Assembly: GCA_026874595.1 (NCBI GenBank)
Contig: CM049319.1
Location: 53,890,917-53,954,916 of the forward strand
DNA: 64,000 nt
Direction: 5' to 3'
From: Sipunculus nudus
Lineage: Eukaryota; Annelida; Sipuncula; Golfingiida; Sipunculidae
Below the pieces are notes generated by a model that saw only the letters and a list, made by a program, of their open reading frames with translations, was not told the DNA's origin and made no database searches. A program made the position numbers and the translations under genes. Below are positions 12,652 to 24,705 of this stretch, one piece after another (position 1 is the stretch's first letter; each line of letters begins with the position of its first letter).

Positions 12652-13696
12652 AATAATTAGGTCCCATGCACAATGCCACGGAAAAGAATGAATCATGCCA
12701 TATAATCAGTCACTGTGTAAAGTTAGTGATTAGCTTTTTTGAAAGATTACTCTCTTTTAATATTTGAGGAAACGGGTAAATATTTTTATGTAAATAACTC
12801 TAATTGTATGTCAAAATGTCATTCGTTTTTTGTCAATATGAGGGGGAGGGTGTAATGAAGTATGTCCCCTAAGGTCCCACTCCCCACCAAATAGCGCTTC
12901 TGTCCTGTCTTATTAACTGCTGACAGCTCGAAACTTTCAGTCATCACAGTTTGGCTCCAATCAAAGAATGTGGAGGGCAAACCCATCAAAAGTAACAAAT
13001 ATAGTTGGTATAATTGTGATTAAACCCTACCCTTTGGAACTAACTTAAGCATTTATCTTAATCATGTCTTTGATATTACCAAATATGTAACTGTGGTTAT
13101 CCTTTAACATCCTACAATCTACATCATTCATGTCACGTGTTATTGCATATTTTAATGTTTTTTTTAACGTTTACTTAATAAAAAGCTCCCATTTCACTAT
13201 ATTCTCATTCTTACATAAGTAAAGATATATAGCTATACGAGTTGTAAAATGTAGTATGCACATTTCATTGTTATAATAGTCTGCGTATTTTAACTGGTTA
13301 CGCCTCACTGGTCGGTATTTTTTAGTCTTATTATGTGATCAGTATTCGTCATAAATAGCCTTGAAAGAAGAAACAAGCATAAAGTCTACTTAGAGTAGCT
13401 GGTTACACTAAATGACAATATCTGTTTCACGATGATTAACTGTGTGAAACAAGAGACTATTCCATAGCGATTCAGTCAATGTGTCAAATATTTTCTGATT
13501 TTTTTCAGTCAAAATGTAAAATGCCTCAAAATTTCAGACATTTTATAAAGTGTTTAACTGAATTGACTGAAAATTTCAAGCAATTTACAAATTGACTGAT
13601 TTTACACATTGACTGTGACAAATAAACGACTCGGTAGGCATTTATATTGGGCTGGTAAGCCTAACTGAGCCAATAAGCATTGTCAAAAATGACGAA

Positions 13697-13800
13697 AACA
13701 GGCGCGGATCCAGGATTTTTTTCAGGAAGGGGTCAACGGGTGTCATGCATAAAAATTGTCTAAAAAGGTTATTGGTTGAAAGCGGGGGGGGGGGGGGGAT
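13697..13800 (+). repeat. GCGGATCCAGGATTTTTTT repeat with G15 run
   Basis: The phrase GGCGCGGATCCAGGATTTTT starts a short repeat that ends in a G15 run. The same phrase followed by a G run is seen at 27487-27532 (GGGGCGGATCCAGGATTTTT, G19), and a related GGGGCAGATCCAGGATTTAA occurs at 6473 with G11 and C14 runs behind it. It is probably one dispersed family of unknown class. Confidence 0.6.
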
Positions 13801-14574
13801 CGACCTTGAAAATATTTACCTTATAACAGAGCAAACAGTAAGGTCTTCGTTGATGTATGTAAGGGCACTCTGACGCTAGTGTATGCCGGTCGTAGACTTT
13901 CTTGTTAGACGCCTGATGGGCGAAATGACGCTAGTTTTGCAGCCATTATAGAGCCGTATCTTCCAACGTTCTGGTTAAGGTTCCGGTGATGACCACGCTA
14001 TCATCCACACAGTAAGAGCAAGGTCTGTTACCATATCAGCAGTGATGATTTAACTGAAACCGTATTCACTAAATCTTTTACAGTTTAATCTGGCAAAACT
14101 GAAAAAATATATATATATACGAGAAATAAGGCTTACAGCATGATTAACAGCATCTAATGTGTAAGTGATGACAATGATTAATTCAGCATGGTTTGCATAA
14201 TATTCTCTTAAATATACATGTAATCGCTCCTTCAAACATTAACAGATATTTTAATTTAATTACAGTCCATGACTACTCAAGTCTCGTACCACCATATTAA
14301 TTAAGAATCAAGCCTCGCCTTGCCTCCGCCAACATCTTTTAACTACCCTGCCCAATTATGTATTACAATTTAAACATAAAACATTGTGAAACTATTTATC
14401 TGAGGTTATTAGCTGATTAGATGATGAAAAACGCGTTAAGATGATACGTCGAAACAGCACGGGAGGAATCATTGAATCTCAGTGCTGGACCTGCTCGGTT
14501 AAAGGCCTAGAAATGTCAAAACAGCATTAGAGAAGTAATTTAGGAGCGTTACGACCCGACCGGGCATCAGGGAG

Positions 14575-14674
14575 TAATTACGGCCATTAAGCAAGAACAT
14601 TTTCTTCACGACACGTCTTGTTAATTACTGCAGTGCGTTTGGCGAAGATAACCATAGCTCCACAGCGCTAATTA
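14575..14674. promoter_or_regulatory. Three TAATTA homeodomain-type sites, 47 bp apart
   Basis: TAATTA occurs at 14575, 14622 and 14669, each 47 bases from the next, inside a 350-base stretch (about 14420-14770) of high complexity and no visible repeats. TAATTA is the core of many homeodomain sites. This could be a regulatory element; it is untested. Confidence 0.3.
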
Positions 14675-15084
14675 TTGCTGAAATATTACACGCATTTGTA
14701 ACTGAATTATATCACTCAATGGTAGAATCGCCTTTGAATGGCAAGGACGACTAATTTCTCAGAAGGTTAAATTACAGTTAACTTTTGAGTCATTATGTTA
14801 AAAATATTGCATAGTATCGATTACGATATACAAACAGGATATATTTTTTTTCGCGAAATTTGTTCCAATGTATTATGAGATTGCTCTGAAAGATGATATA
14901 TGCAGTTTATATAGAAAACATAGATTATATATATGCATCATTATGTGCACTGTAAACACCTCACAGCCGGTTATTATAACCTACGAAGGAAATTTTTAAT
15001 GCATGATTGGCCTATCTTGTTTTGTACAAAATATTAGATGCTTTGAATCCGTTTTTCATCTACATATATACCCCCCGCTCATCA

Positions 15085-15098
15085 GCGCCCCCTGGTGG
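15085..15098 (-). promoter_or_regulatory. CTCF-like motif CCACCAGGGGGCGC
   Basis: The minus strand reads GACCACCAGGGGGCGCTGAT, a full match to the bilaterian CTCF core. It stands alone in sequence without other repeats. Binding is not shown; a repeat origin cannot be excluded because CAGCGCC-type ends are frequent in MITEs. Confidence 0.45.
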
Positions 15099-15327
15099 TC
15101 ATTCCGTGAAAAATAATTCCTTCTAGAATTGTAATGTAATAGATATCCTTATGAAACATGAATTACATCGGTCAATTTAAATACATGTGTACTGCCAAGA
15201 ACGATCATCCACCGTGTTTCTTCTGCGAGTATCCGCACTGCGCAAATATTGTTTGATGTGTTCGGGCCAAACGACCTAATAAATTGAGAGTTATAATGCG
15301 GCTACGAACTCATCGAACTCATAACTC

Positions 15328-15330
<3 letters not shown>

Positions 15331-15368
<38 letters not shown>
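15331..15368. repeat. TA microsatellite
   Basis: A pure (TA)n array of about 38 bases. Confidence 0.95.
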
Positions 15369-15375
<7 letters not shown>

Positions 15376-16558
15376 TTTTTTAGATATGAATTTATCGATG
15401 TACTGGACCCATTCAGTGTCATTCTTCGGCGATTCAGGCTTGTATTCATGCGGTCAGATATTCAACAAACATGCGGAGGGGTTTACAAATATGCTGATTA
15501 AAAAAGGGACTTTTCTCGCTCATGTCTGGTGTTGATAGAAGTTTCACTAAAAATGCTAACGATTTGTCCGGTTTATGTCTATTGACAGTGTACCTGTAGG
15601 CCATGAGGCGTTGTCAAAAATGACGAAAATATTTGCATCCTCAGATGGGTTTTTATAACCCGCCCTTCGGCCCTAGGCACTCTGACAGCCAGTTATCTGG
15701 AATGGTTTGATTCCTGTGTGATTCCAGTCGTACTTTTAGCCACATCACATGCGTGTCTGTTCAAAATTCATGATATAGCACTTCGGGAGGCCGGCATAAG
15801 AACTCTCTTAGTAATTTGTAAAATAAGCAATCTTTTTTAAACTCCTCGCGTATGACATGAATTCTCTAAATCTACTGAAAATTAATATTTTCATTATTAT
15901 TTATTAAGGCCACATCGCTTACAAAGTTGTGTCGCTTAAAATAATCTACAGAAATACGTAACATATGTTTTCAACAAACACCTAAACCATATGGGAAAAA
16001 AGAGATTCTTCAAAAAAAAAGGTTATAATTTATGGTTCTCAGGCACTGCGTCAAACGCGAAATGGGCGTATTTTGTAATTGTATATAATATTGGTTATAA
16101 TTCGACTTTTCCTTATTTTCCATGGTACAAGTTACATTGCTACATCTTAAGACTATTCCTTCTTGAAAAGTAAATTTTTCCCAAGGTGTACATAGAATTT
16201 CTGCAAAATAAAACAAATGGTTAGGGTTTTAATTGCCTCCACCGGGAGGGTATGCCGCGTTCATTCCCGTTTGTGTGTCTTTGTGTGATGGTGTGTTTGT
16301 GCGTGTGTTTTGTTCAAACATACTCAGGCAATCATTTACAGAATCGCATTAACTTTTCAGCGCATTTCGGGAACGGACAAAGGAAGAATCGATTAGATTT
16401 AGCTGTGGATCCAGCATATTCTCCGGATTCGGGAGCCTTATCAATGAATAATCACAAATGTACAATCACTTATGCACACTTGAAACTGGGAATATGGGCC
16501 GAATAAGAGGATGCAAAAACGGGTTGGAGAGTATCCCACAATAGTGACCCCAAACATG

Positions 16559-18411
16559 CACTGAAAACCAAAAATGTGTTTGGGAACACATTTAAATGTG
16601 TACGAGACTTGTATCTGAGATGAGGCATTAAAATGTGTACAGAAACACATTAATGTGTATGATAAATTTAATGTGTTTTGTAACACATCATAAATGTGTT
16701 TGGGAACACATATAAATGTGTTTCGGAACACACATAGACGTGTTTCGGAACACACACATGTGTTTGGAAACACATAGAGATGTGTTAGAGAGTTGTATCT
16801 GGGACGAGGCATTAAATGTGTACGGAAACACAGTAAATGTGTATGATAATATAAATGTGTTCTGAAACGCATTTGATGTGTTCTGAATGTGCTAAAATGT
16901 GTTCTGCAAAAGTTCCAAATACATGTAGCTTGCCTGGTCTTGAGACTGGAATAAGTAAGGAATAAAAGTATCTAATCCATATAATTCAGCTGTATATTCA
17001 CCTGTAACACAGAAAACAAATAACAAAAGCAGTTACACAAATTTGAACCATTTATCATAATATTTTCACCGTATATTTATTCAGTTTATGAAAAAAATAT
17101 ATTATAGTCCTTGTCCTCATTGAATACAGAGACACAGGTCTCTAATGATGTTTTTCTGTAGTATGCAGGCCAAGAATCTGAGAAAAACACCCCAGATTAT
17201 AACTAAACCAAGTGATGCACATACTGTAATATACAGAAATGGGGTATATATGTAGAGTGCAAGTTGCCGAAATGTCATAATATATGGTAAATATAAGTTC
17301 AATGAGTCTGGAGTAATTGTGCATTCATCTATGATTTAGCTCTCTTAATTGGATCACCAGCAGTCTTGAGACAGCCTCATTTCGCTCCTCTTCTTGAAGA
17401 GCATAAAGACTTGGGTGGGCTTAAGTCCTATAAAATAAGAAAACGAACGTATAAGAAATTAAAAAAAAACAAACAGGCATGAAACATTGTGCAGTTGTAT
17501 ATTAGCATTCACTACTCGGGTGGGGAGGGGGGGGGGGGGCATATATGTAGCTTAGTCACCAACATAACAAGAGTGTGGCTGTATAAAAGCACGCTGCGAC
17601 TGTGACAACCTTATAGGGTTACAAACCTGACCCTGTTCTACAACAAGCTGCCTGCTGTCTTATCAGCAGTTGTTACATGTGCCCTGTACTGAGCGAAGCT
17701 TCATGAACTTTGTGCATGGCCCTGCATGCGTACACATGCATATATACAGTGAACAGTTGGAATTATATAATAATAACGTCTTTGGTAATGTTAAGTTGTT
17801 AAGTACGACAAAAATATGTTATATACATGTATAATATAAATCTCCTTGCACATTCCTTGTAAACTGCATGACTGTATACATATTATTTTAGGGGCAATGT
17901 CGCAGTCAGGCAGGCATGCAATGCAGGCATCATCATCTAAATCTGGATAATTAACACTCAGTGCTCTTACTGACTGTACATATAATTAAGACATTCCACA
18001 TATAGCCGATTTTGAACAAAACAATACATTCTTAACTTACCTCAGACCTTGCAGCATGTACTCTGCCAGTTATGTCTGCTGAGATGATGGGCCACCCGAA
18101 CAAAGAAAAGACTGTTTTTGAATTTGGCGGTTATGTATCACGTGACAACCAACTCCCTCTCGGGGAAAGGCGCATACACATTACATGTGTTTTGAAACAC
18201 ATACTCAAACACAGTAGATGTGTTCCCAAACACATTTCCAAACACATTTTGGAAAACAGATGTGTTTGAGCGGAATAATGCGTTTGGTAACACAGTGAGT
18301 GTGTTCTGACTAAACGAAACACATTTAATGCCTCATACACAGCAAAATTTGATGTGTTTGAGTTCCGGGAACACGCTAAATGTGTTCCCGTACACATTTT
18401 TGATTTCAGTG
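16559..18411. mobile_element. Long-TIR element built of palindromic TGTGTT/AACACA units
   Basis: The left end CACTGAAAACCAAAAATGTG and the reverse of the right end CACTGAAATCAAAAATGTGT match, and both ends continue as arrays of short palindromes such as TGTGTTTGGGAACACA (16580-16915 and 18180-18395). GAGGCATTAAA-TGTGT recurs in both arms. The middle (16920-18170) is AT-rich and has no recognised coding region. It may be a foldback-type element. No clear target duplication. Confidence 0.7.
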
Positions 18412-18749
18412 TGGCGGAGGCTTGCATTCCTTGGAATGCACATTTCTAGTTGATAAACGAAGTTTACGGGGACAATTTCTACTGAAATGTAGAAAAAGTC
18501 AGCAGTTGTAAATATATAGTAAATGTCTGAACTGATTGATAGTCTGATAGCAGCCAGGCCAGGTGGTGAGTGAGCCAGACCCTTAAGAAAAGAATTGTTC
18601 ATTGAGTTAAGTGCAATACGAACAGACATCCAAGGCTCGCGGTGTCAAACAATCGATGTATACCATGGAATAAAGAATGCAAACAGTAGGAGATCTTGAA
18701 ATCGACATTGAAGCTGGACCTCAAGTACGTAGTCCACCACACAATTCTG

Positions 18750-18852
18750 GTAATTATCATGCTTTTCCCTGATCATATGACATTTTATATCGAAACATAA
18801 AAAAAAAAGAATAAAAAAATCGCCTTACGTACTGATTTCTCAGATAAAAGTC
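18750..18852. repeat. Fragment of the Harbinger-like MITE family
   Basis: The stretch TTATCATGCTTTTCCCTGAT, then CGAAACATAAAAAAAAAAG and a CTGATTTCTCAG end, aligns with the internal part of the MITE at 1.1 kb. Neither terminus is preserved on the left side. Confidence 0.6.
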
Positions 18853-20782
18853 CCATACAAATCTGTGATTGACAGCTAAGTATAACGAGACGCAGGAAAT
18901 GTTCTTGGCTAAATAAAACACGGTTTTTACGCGGAATTTACGCATCGGTTTGAACGATCATATGTTTTCTATTGTGTTAATTCTTAATTGATGTAATATA
19001 ATTCAAGATTACAGGATGCATGAAAGAGTATGGACGGGCGTTGCAGTGAAGTGTTCGACATGACTAGTATTTCGACTGAAAGTAGCCCTGTCGTCCTATT
19101 AGAATGTCCGCTGAATCGGAGAACCCATTTTACCACTTATTCTTATAATACTATATTTGCTTTTATAAAAGGGTCTTATGGAAGTTGGTGATCGGTCACA
19201 TGCAGTCTGCACAAGTCACCCTGGATAAAGACTTCTTAATAAAAATTGAATTAAGCAAAGATTTCCTATGTATACCGAATGCAAATCCGAAAAGCGTATC
19301 CGGCATTTCTACACGATTGCTATTTTTTTGACGGTTCCGCATGGCATCCAGAAGCGAAATAGGTCGTGCAGGTACATGGTAAATATAATATGAAATCTCT
19401 TAACACGCATCCGAATTCCGGCATTATGTACACAAGGAACCCTTGCATACCTCTTTCATGTGACCAGTTCATACTAGAAGGAAAATTTAAACTTACCTTT
19501 CAGGAAAAACTCCTTCCGGTGTGCCTCTTAAATGTCAAATCAAGAATGTGTTTGTAAAATGAATGGTCTGTATATTCACAAGCCAGTGAGTACAGATTCC
19601 TTCAAAAATCTACGCTTCATTAATTTCTAATTGATCAGTGTCACTATTACTGCATGGTCCGGGTAATGAGTTTTCAGATGAGCACTAAACTGAAGAAGGC
19701 AAGCCTGAGGAAGCAGTTAATCAGTATGCATAAGACTCGGATATCTCGAAGCAAACTTAATCATTGCTTTTCATGTGACCGTAAGCATATAGCGTCAATC
19801 CATTCTGTGACTGCTTGTAAGTATTAGCTGTAGGCCTTAGGGTTTTCTTGCTTTCTCAGTAACGTTAACACCACCAATGTAATCATGCTAAGCCTCTCTA
19901 TGTGACAGCTATGATAGATCCTTACACCTTACCGGCGTCGCCAGAGGGGCCAATCACGTTGCGGCGTCCTTGCAGACGATAGGTCAAAGGTCGCAGCCAG
20001 CCATGTTTCTGCAGACAATGCGAAAGTGCTTGGCTTGCTGTCGTCAGCAACAGGTGTCAGTCCATAAGTATATTTACGGTTCGTGTATATATGTGCATAT
20101 TTCACGCACTCTGACCCTTGTGTACTCACTGTACATATCGGTTCGGCGAATATCGAGGACGAAACTGGTAAAATATCATTCAAGCTTGTTCCTTAACGTG
20201 AGACGACAGTGAACGAACCCAAGGCGGTATAACGTGACCTCGGGCCATGGCAAGGTCACACGTAGACGGTTATCAACATAGCACCATGCTGCGGACCTCA
20301 TGAATGTCCCGTGCTAACAGCCCTGCTTATACAGCCCTGCAAAAATCACGTATGCCATAATATGCCAAGCCTTGCTTCTTATATTAATAAAAGCCATTAC
20401 GGGCCGGTGTTCTAGATGCCTAATTCTGTCCAGCTGTCTAATGGTTATTGCAATCGATTTTCGTCGTTCCGTTACTATTGAGGTGCTACTGTGAACAGCT
20501 TGCTTACCAGCACTGTTTTTTTTTTCTCGAAGCAGTGATGATCAGTGTTTTGCTGTTTATTTCCAGGACTGTTAAACCTGGCTGCATGTATCCAAACTGT
20601 CTCCAGCGAATGAAATTTATACCAGCTTGGCCGTAGCACCTATAAATATACATGCTCGATATACTAGACCGCTGATATAAGCACGTTATCACTTGCGGGC
20701 ATACCAGTTTCACGGCCACCTGCGATCATTTACTGGAGCTTGTATACGTTCCTTTGCCGCTGACAAGTTTCTTTGTCTCAAC

Positions 20783-20784
<2 letters not shown>

Positions 20785-20846
<62 letters not shown>
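20785..20846. repeat. TA microsatellite
   Basis: A pure (TA)n array of about 62 bases, the longest in the window. Confidence 0.95.
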
Positions 20847-20847
<1 letters not shown>

Positions 20848-21429
20848 CGTATAGGCCTACTAAAGAGCACTCACGTGAAAGCACACCTCCGCCATGGCGG
20901 CGCGTTTTTCACATTTATTCATTAGCAGCAGTTATTTGCAGTTAAACAGATATTCAAATACCAAAAGGTCTATATCCAGATTTTCAAAGATATGAGTAAA
21001 CTTTTTTTGTTGAGTTTTTTTCTTTTTAGACAACTATCAATACTCATGGTTTATATAGACCTTTCCCGGCTTTATTTAAATAATGTAATATACATTATGC
21101 AACATAATTATTCATAAAAACGAAAAATAGGAAACAGGACATCTCATTGCAATTTTAAAGCAGTAAAATAGCTGTTTCTGTATCTGTTTATCAGCTTTAT
21201 TTTTATTTACTCTTTTTCGTTGTGGTTTTCAGAATTCCCAGGACAATTAAAATGATAATCTATTATAAAAATCAATTCTGATACATTTTAGTTCCGTTTA
21301 TCAAATATATATGTGTAATGAATGGCCTTTAAGATTTTAGTCGCATCATTCTTATGCGCATCTATATTCCCATTAAAGAGAGTACTAAGAAAAGGACTGT
21401 GGAAAATGGGCGAGCATATTGAATTTTCA

Positions 21430-21765
21430 TTGCTTAAAATCTAAATATTTTAATATTTTCTCCTTAACTACTTAATATTTTACCCTTTAATACGTGATTA
21501 TTTTACCCTAAATACATAATTTTTTAGCCTTTAATACTTGATATTTAATACTTAACATTTTACTCTTAAATATAATGTTTTACCCTATATTTAACCTTTA
21601 ATCATTATTTTCATTTTATTACTTAAAATATTAGGCCCAGCCTTAAATACTTAATTTTTTACCCTTTAATACTTAATATTTTACCCTTTAATACTTAAAA
21701 TTTTACCCTTTAAAACTTAATATTTAACCCCTTAATACTTAATATTTTACTTCTTTTTACTTTTT
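21430..21765. repeat. 22-bp minisatellite (TACTTAATATTTTACCCTTTAA)
   Basis: About a dozen imperfect copies of a unit near ACTTAATATTTTACCCTTTA occur. They are best kept at 21645-21755 and more diverged to the left. Confidence 0.85.
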
Positions 21766-22849
21766 AGTTTACCATTAGAATGCAAATAACAAAGATGGTA
21801 GCAAATATAACGATAAAATAGCGCCTAATATAATTTAAATAAAAATCGGTACAAAATTGTCTGCAATTGGATTACGTGGCACTGTAAGCCCCCTATTCTG
21901 AACTTCTGTTATCATATGCAGAAAAGAGGAAACGTTGTATAAAACTGTCGTCAAGACATGAAGAAAACACTTCCCGGCTGATGGGATGTTATATTGATGT
22001 TTCCATTAACTATAATGCTTGTTCATCCCAGCAGCTTTTCTGAAATCAATAAATGTGCTGATGCAAATTTGATTTCTTTCCTTCTGTATCCATTTGATGT
22101 TCCATGGGTCAAACTAAATAACACTTTGTATTTGCAAATAGGTGACGTATGGAAGCTTTAATCAGTGCTCTCATTAGGTGTCGCGTACAATTCCCCACCA
22201 TGAATGTTATCTGTGTTCGATTAGAATATCGCTCAGCTAATTTTATGACCTTTTATACTTTAATGACGGGCTTTCAAACATTCCCTGAGAAATGCTGGTA
22301 TCTGCATGGCGAAAATTTAACCCAGTAACGTAATACTGGAGGTTAACCTATGCCCTAATGAATGGACCTTGTGTAAAAATTCAGACCGGTCTTGAAAATA
22401 GAATGTACTTTAGAATATATAGGATGTTGAGCGCATGCATCCGCCAAGTGAAACCAGTCCTAATGGGTCCTTTCTCTTCATTCGAATCTGCATTCACCAA
22501 TCAACTTCGGATTCAGACTCTTGGAAGGGGGGGGGGGGGTTCTCAAGAGCCTGGCGCAGGTACTTGTATGCTGGGAGTGCTGTAGTCTGAATACATAACT
22601 CGCTTGTAGAGATAGGGCAGTAAACGATTCGAGACCTAAATCTGGCCCTGCTTTAAGGTATATTGAAAACGCATGACCTTTCCGTGTTCTGTTAATTTTG
22701 TTTGCGTTAATTTACCGTTTATCATACCGACAAGAAGCCTGATGCGTTTACGATCACAAAAGCTTCTCGACAACACACGTTTTATACAGTGTTTTGTTTC
22801 TGTAACCAGACACAGTCCACACGTATGTATTCTATAACTAGACTGCGTG

Positions 22850-23065
22850 CGTTACTAGAGGTCCAATCTTGCGCATGCCCGACAACTCTTAAACAATGAG
22901 AAAAAAACACTTTTTGGAAGGTTGTTAAGTCGCTTGGTGCGGCCACCATGCAGCGTCGACCCATGATTGTTTTGCACATCTGACAGCGCCCGATGCAAGC
23001 TTATTTCAACTTGTGCGCAGGAATAAACAAACGTTTGTAGAACGAAATATTGACATATCCATAAT
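22850..23065 (+). repeat. Dispersed repeat E, copy 1
   Basis: It shares ATCTTGCGCATGC, ACAACTCT-AAAC, GAGAAAAAACA and CGCCYGATGCAAGCTTATT in order with 27058-27275. Both copies are followed by ATATT-rich sequence. Termini unknown. Confidence 0.7.
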
Positions 23066-23989
23066 ATTTCAAGGAGAAAACGCCTTATTTCATGTATCTT
23101 ACATATGGAATTGAATAGACGCTAAACAGGTGCACAAAAATTCATATATTACGCATCTTGATTGGATATTAGATAAATGAGTAACAGTTACATAATTCAA
23201 TCAAGGAGAGTATTAAAGGGGCACCCCTCACCCCCCCCCCCCCCTTTCTACTGAAGAAATCTGGAAATTAAGTGTAAGAAAACATACACCATGTCCAAAA
23301 AATCAGTGCTCGATTTTCCCGTTTTAAGTTTCCCCAGACTGAACCACTACAGTATATATTTTTCAAACAGTTTCTACATTACTCCCTTCCATAGCCTCGG
23401 ACACAAAATAAGAAACCCCCGCCCCCTCCCCCCCCCCCCCACCCTACATATGCGAACCTTAATCCCAACACTACACGTAGAGGCTTAGAAGATTATTTTA
23501 AATTTTATTTACATTTTTAAATTTTAGAATTATTTTTAACATTAATTATCTGTATCGTCCATTACGACTGGTAGGAGTTTTGTACAATCATTTCAAGTCT
23601 TACAGAACAATACTGAACACATTTCAATTGAAAGTATAACCGTACTTTTTTATAGATGGCCATAGTATGTTACCACGGGGCATTGATAAACCTGCGTGAC
23701 AGGTTTTGCATTTACTTCTGAGGAGTTCTCCCCATAAATATACCGTTTCATTACGCCTATTGGAAATTACACTTTCCTAAAGTGCGAAAGGGGTCAAACT
23801 CTGTCTTATCGTCCGGCGGGCTGAGTCCATCAGCTGGCTCTATCGTCTGCTTCTGGGTGGCCTCGTTTTCAGATTACCGATAATACACAAGAGAGCATTA
23901 ATCATGCCGTCTGTTATCAGAAAAATGTCTACTTCCAAGAAACACATGGATTTAGATTTTGACCTGTGGCTCAACCTTATTTCTTACTT

Positions 23990-24705
23990 CTTGACAAGAA
24001 TCATTCCCATTTTGCAACTCCTTTGACAAGAACCATTTCTTCTTAAGAACTCCTTGAAAAAATATATTTTACAATTCCTTGACAGAACCATTTCATTTTT
24101 TATAAACTCCTTGACAAGAACCATTTCCATTTAACAACTCCTTGACATGAACCGTGCCAATTTTATAACTCCTTGTTTAGAAGAGTTTTCATTTTACTAC
24201 CACTTGACAAGAACCTTTTCCGTTCACAAATCCTTGACAAGACCCATTTCCATTTTACAACTCCTTGACAAGAACCAATTCATTATACAACTCCTTGACA
24301 AGAACCATTAATATGTTATAACTCCTAGATACAAGAGCTATTTCCATTTTACAACTACTTGAAAAAAAAAAAAACACTATTCATATTACAACTCCTATAC
24401 AAAACAATATTCATTTTACAACTCCTTGAAAAGACCCATTTCCATTTTATATGTCCTTGACAAGACCAATTTCCATTTTTCAAGTCCTTGACAAGACCCA
24501 TTTCAATTTTACAACTCCTTGACAAGACCTATTTTCATTTTACAAGTCTTTGACAAGAACCAAATCTATTTTCCAACTCCTTAACAAGAACCATTCCGTT
24601 TTAAAACTCCTGGACAAGAACCATTTTCATTTTACAACATCTTGATAAGAACCATTTATATTATACAACTTTTACATACAAGAGCCATTTCCATTTTACA
24701 AAAAT
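23990..24705. repeat. 31-bp satellite (CTTGACAAGAACCATTTCCA / TTTTACAACTC)
   Basis: About 22 imperfect tandem copies of CCTTGACAAGAACCATTTCC plus ATTTTACAACT are present, with AAGAACC/AAGACCC variants. The array stops just before a G13 run at 24737. Confidence 0.92.

Larger units (their letters stand above)
10602..13615. mobile_element. 3.0-kb TIR element with CAGTCAATTTGTAAA subterminal repeats
   Basis: The left end CAGTCAATGCATTTGTAAAA and the reverse of the right end CAGTCAATGTGTAAAA continue in parallel through CAGTCAATTTGTAAATTGC and GAAATTTTCAGTCAATT for about 60 bases. Several further CAGTCAAT copies lie within 150 bases of each end, a pattern seen in DNA transposons that use subterminal transposase sites. 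No target duplication is evident. A hAT-like element (11309-12651) is inserted inside. Confidence 0.75.
13800..16558. other. No gene recognised (13.8-16.6 kb)
   Basis: This stretch holds the possible regulatory stretch at 14.4-14.8 kb, the CTCF-like site and one TA array. A GT-rich stretch at 16252-16310 produces an 84-codon frame that looks compositional. Confidence 0.5.
18853..23989. other. No gene recognised (18.9-24.0 kb)
   Basis: The segment holds the TA array at 20.8 kb, the 22-bp minisatellite and repeat E. G/C runs are at 22527-22539, 23231-23244 and 23428-23440. Segments at 22.1-22.35 and 23.8-23.95 kb are of higher complexity without repeats, but nothing specific is seen. Confidence 0.5.

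Noticed and set aside
16252-16506. 84-codon plus frame starting MPRSFPFVCLCVMVCLCVC
   Set aside because: The start looks like a signal peptide but comes from a GT-rich stretch; there is no splice context or known domain.
16441-16872. 143-codon minus-strand frame rich in Cys and His
   Set aside because: It reads through the palindromic TGTGTT arm of the 16.6-18.4 kb element; the apparent Cys/His pattern comes from ACACAT repeats and is not a zinc finger.
18131-18629. Two overlapping 98-codon minus frames
   Set aside because: They lie mainly in the right arm and edge of the palindromic element, with no similarity recognised.
20754-20945. Frames with YIYIYIYI stretches, here and at 2920, 15284 and 28313
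   Set aside because: They are translations of TA microsatellites.
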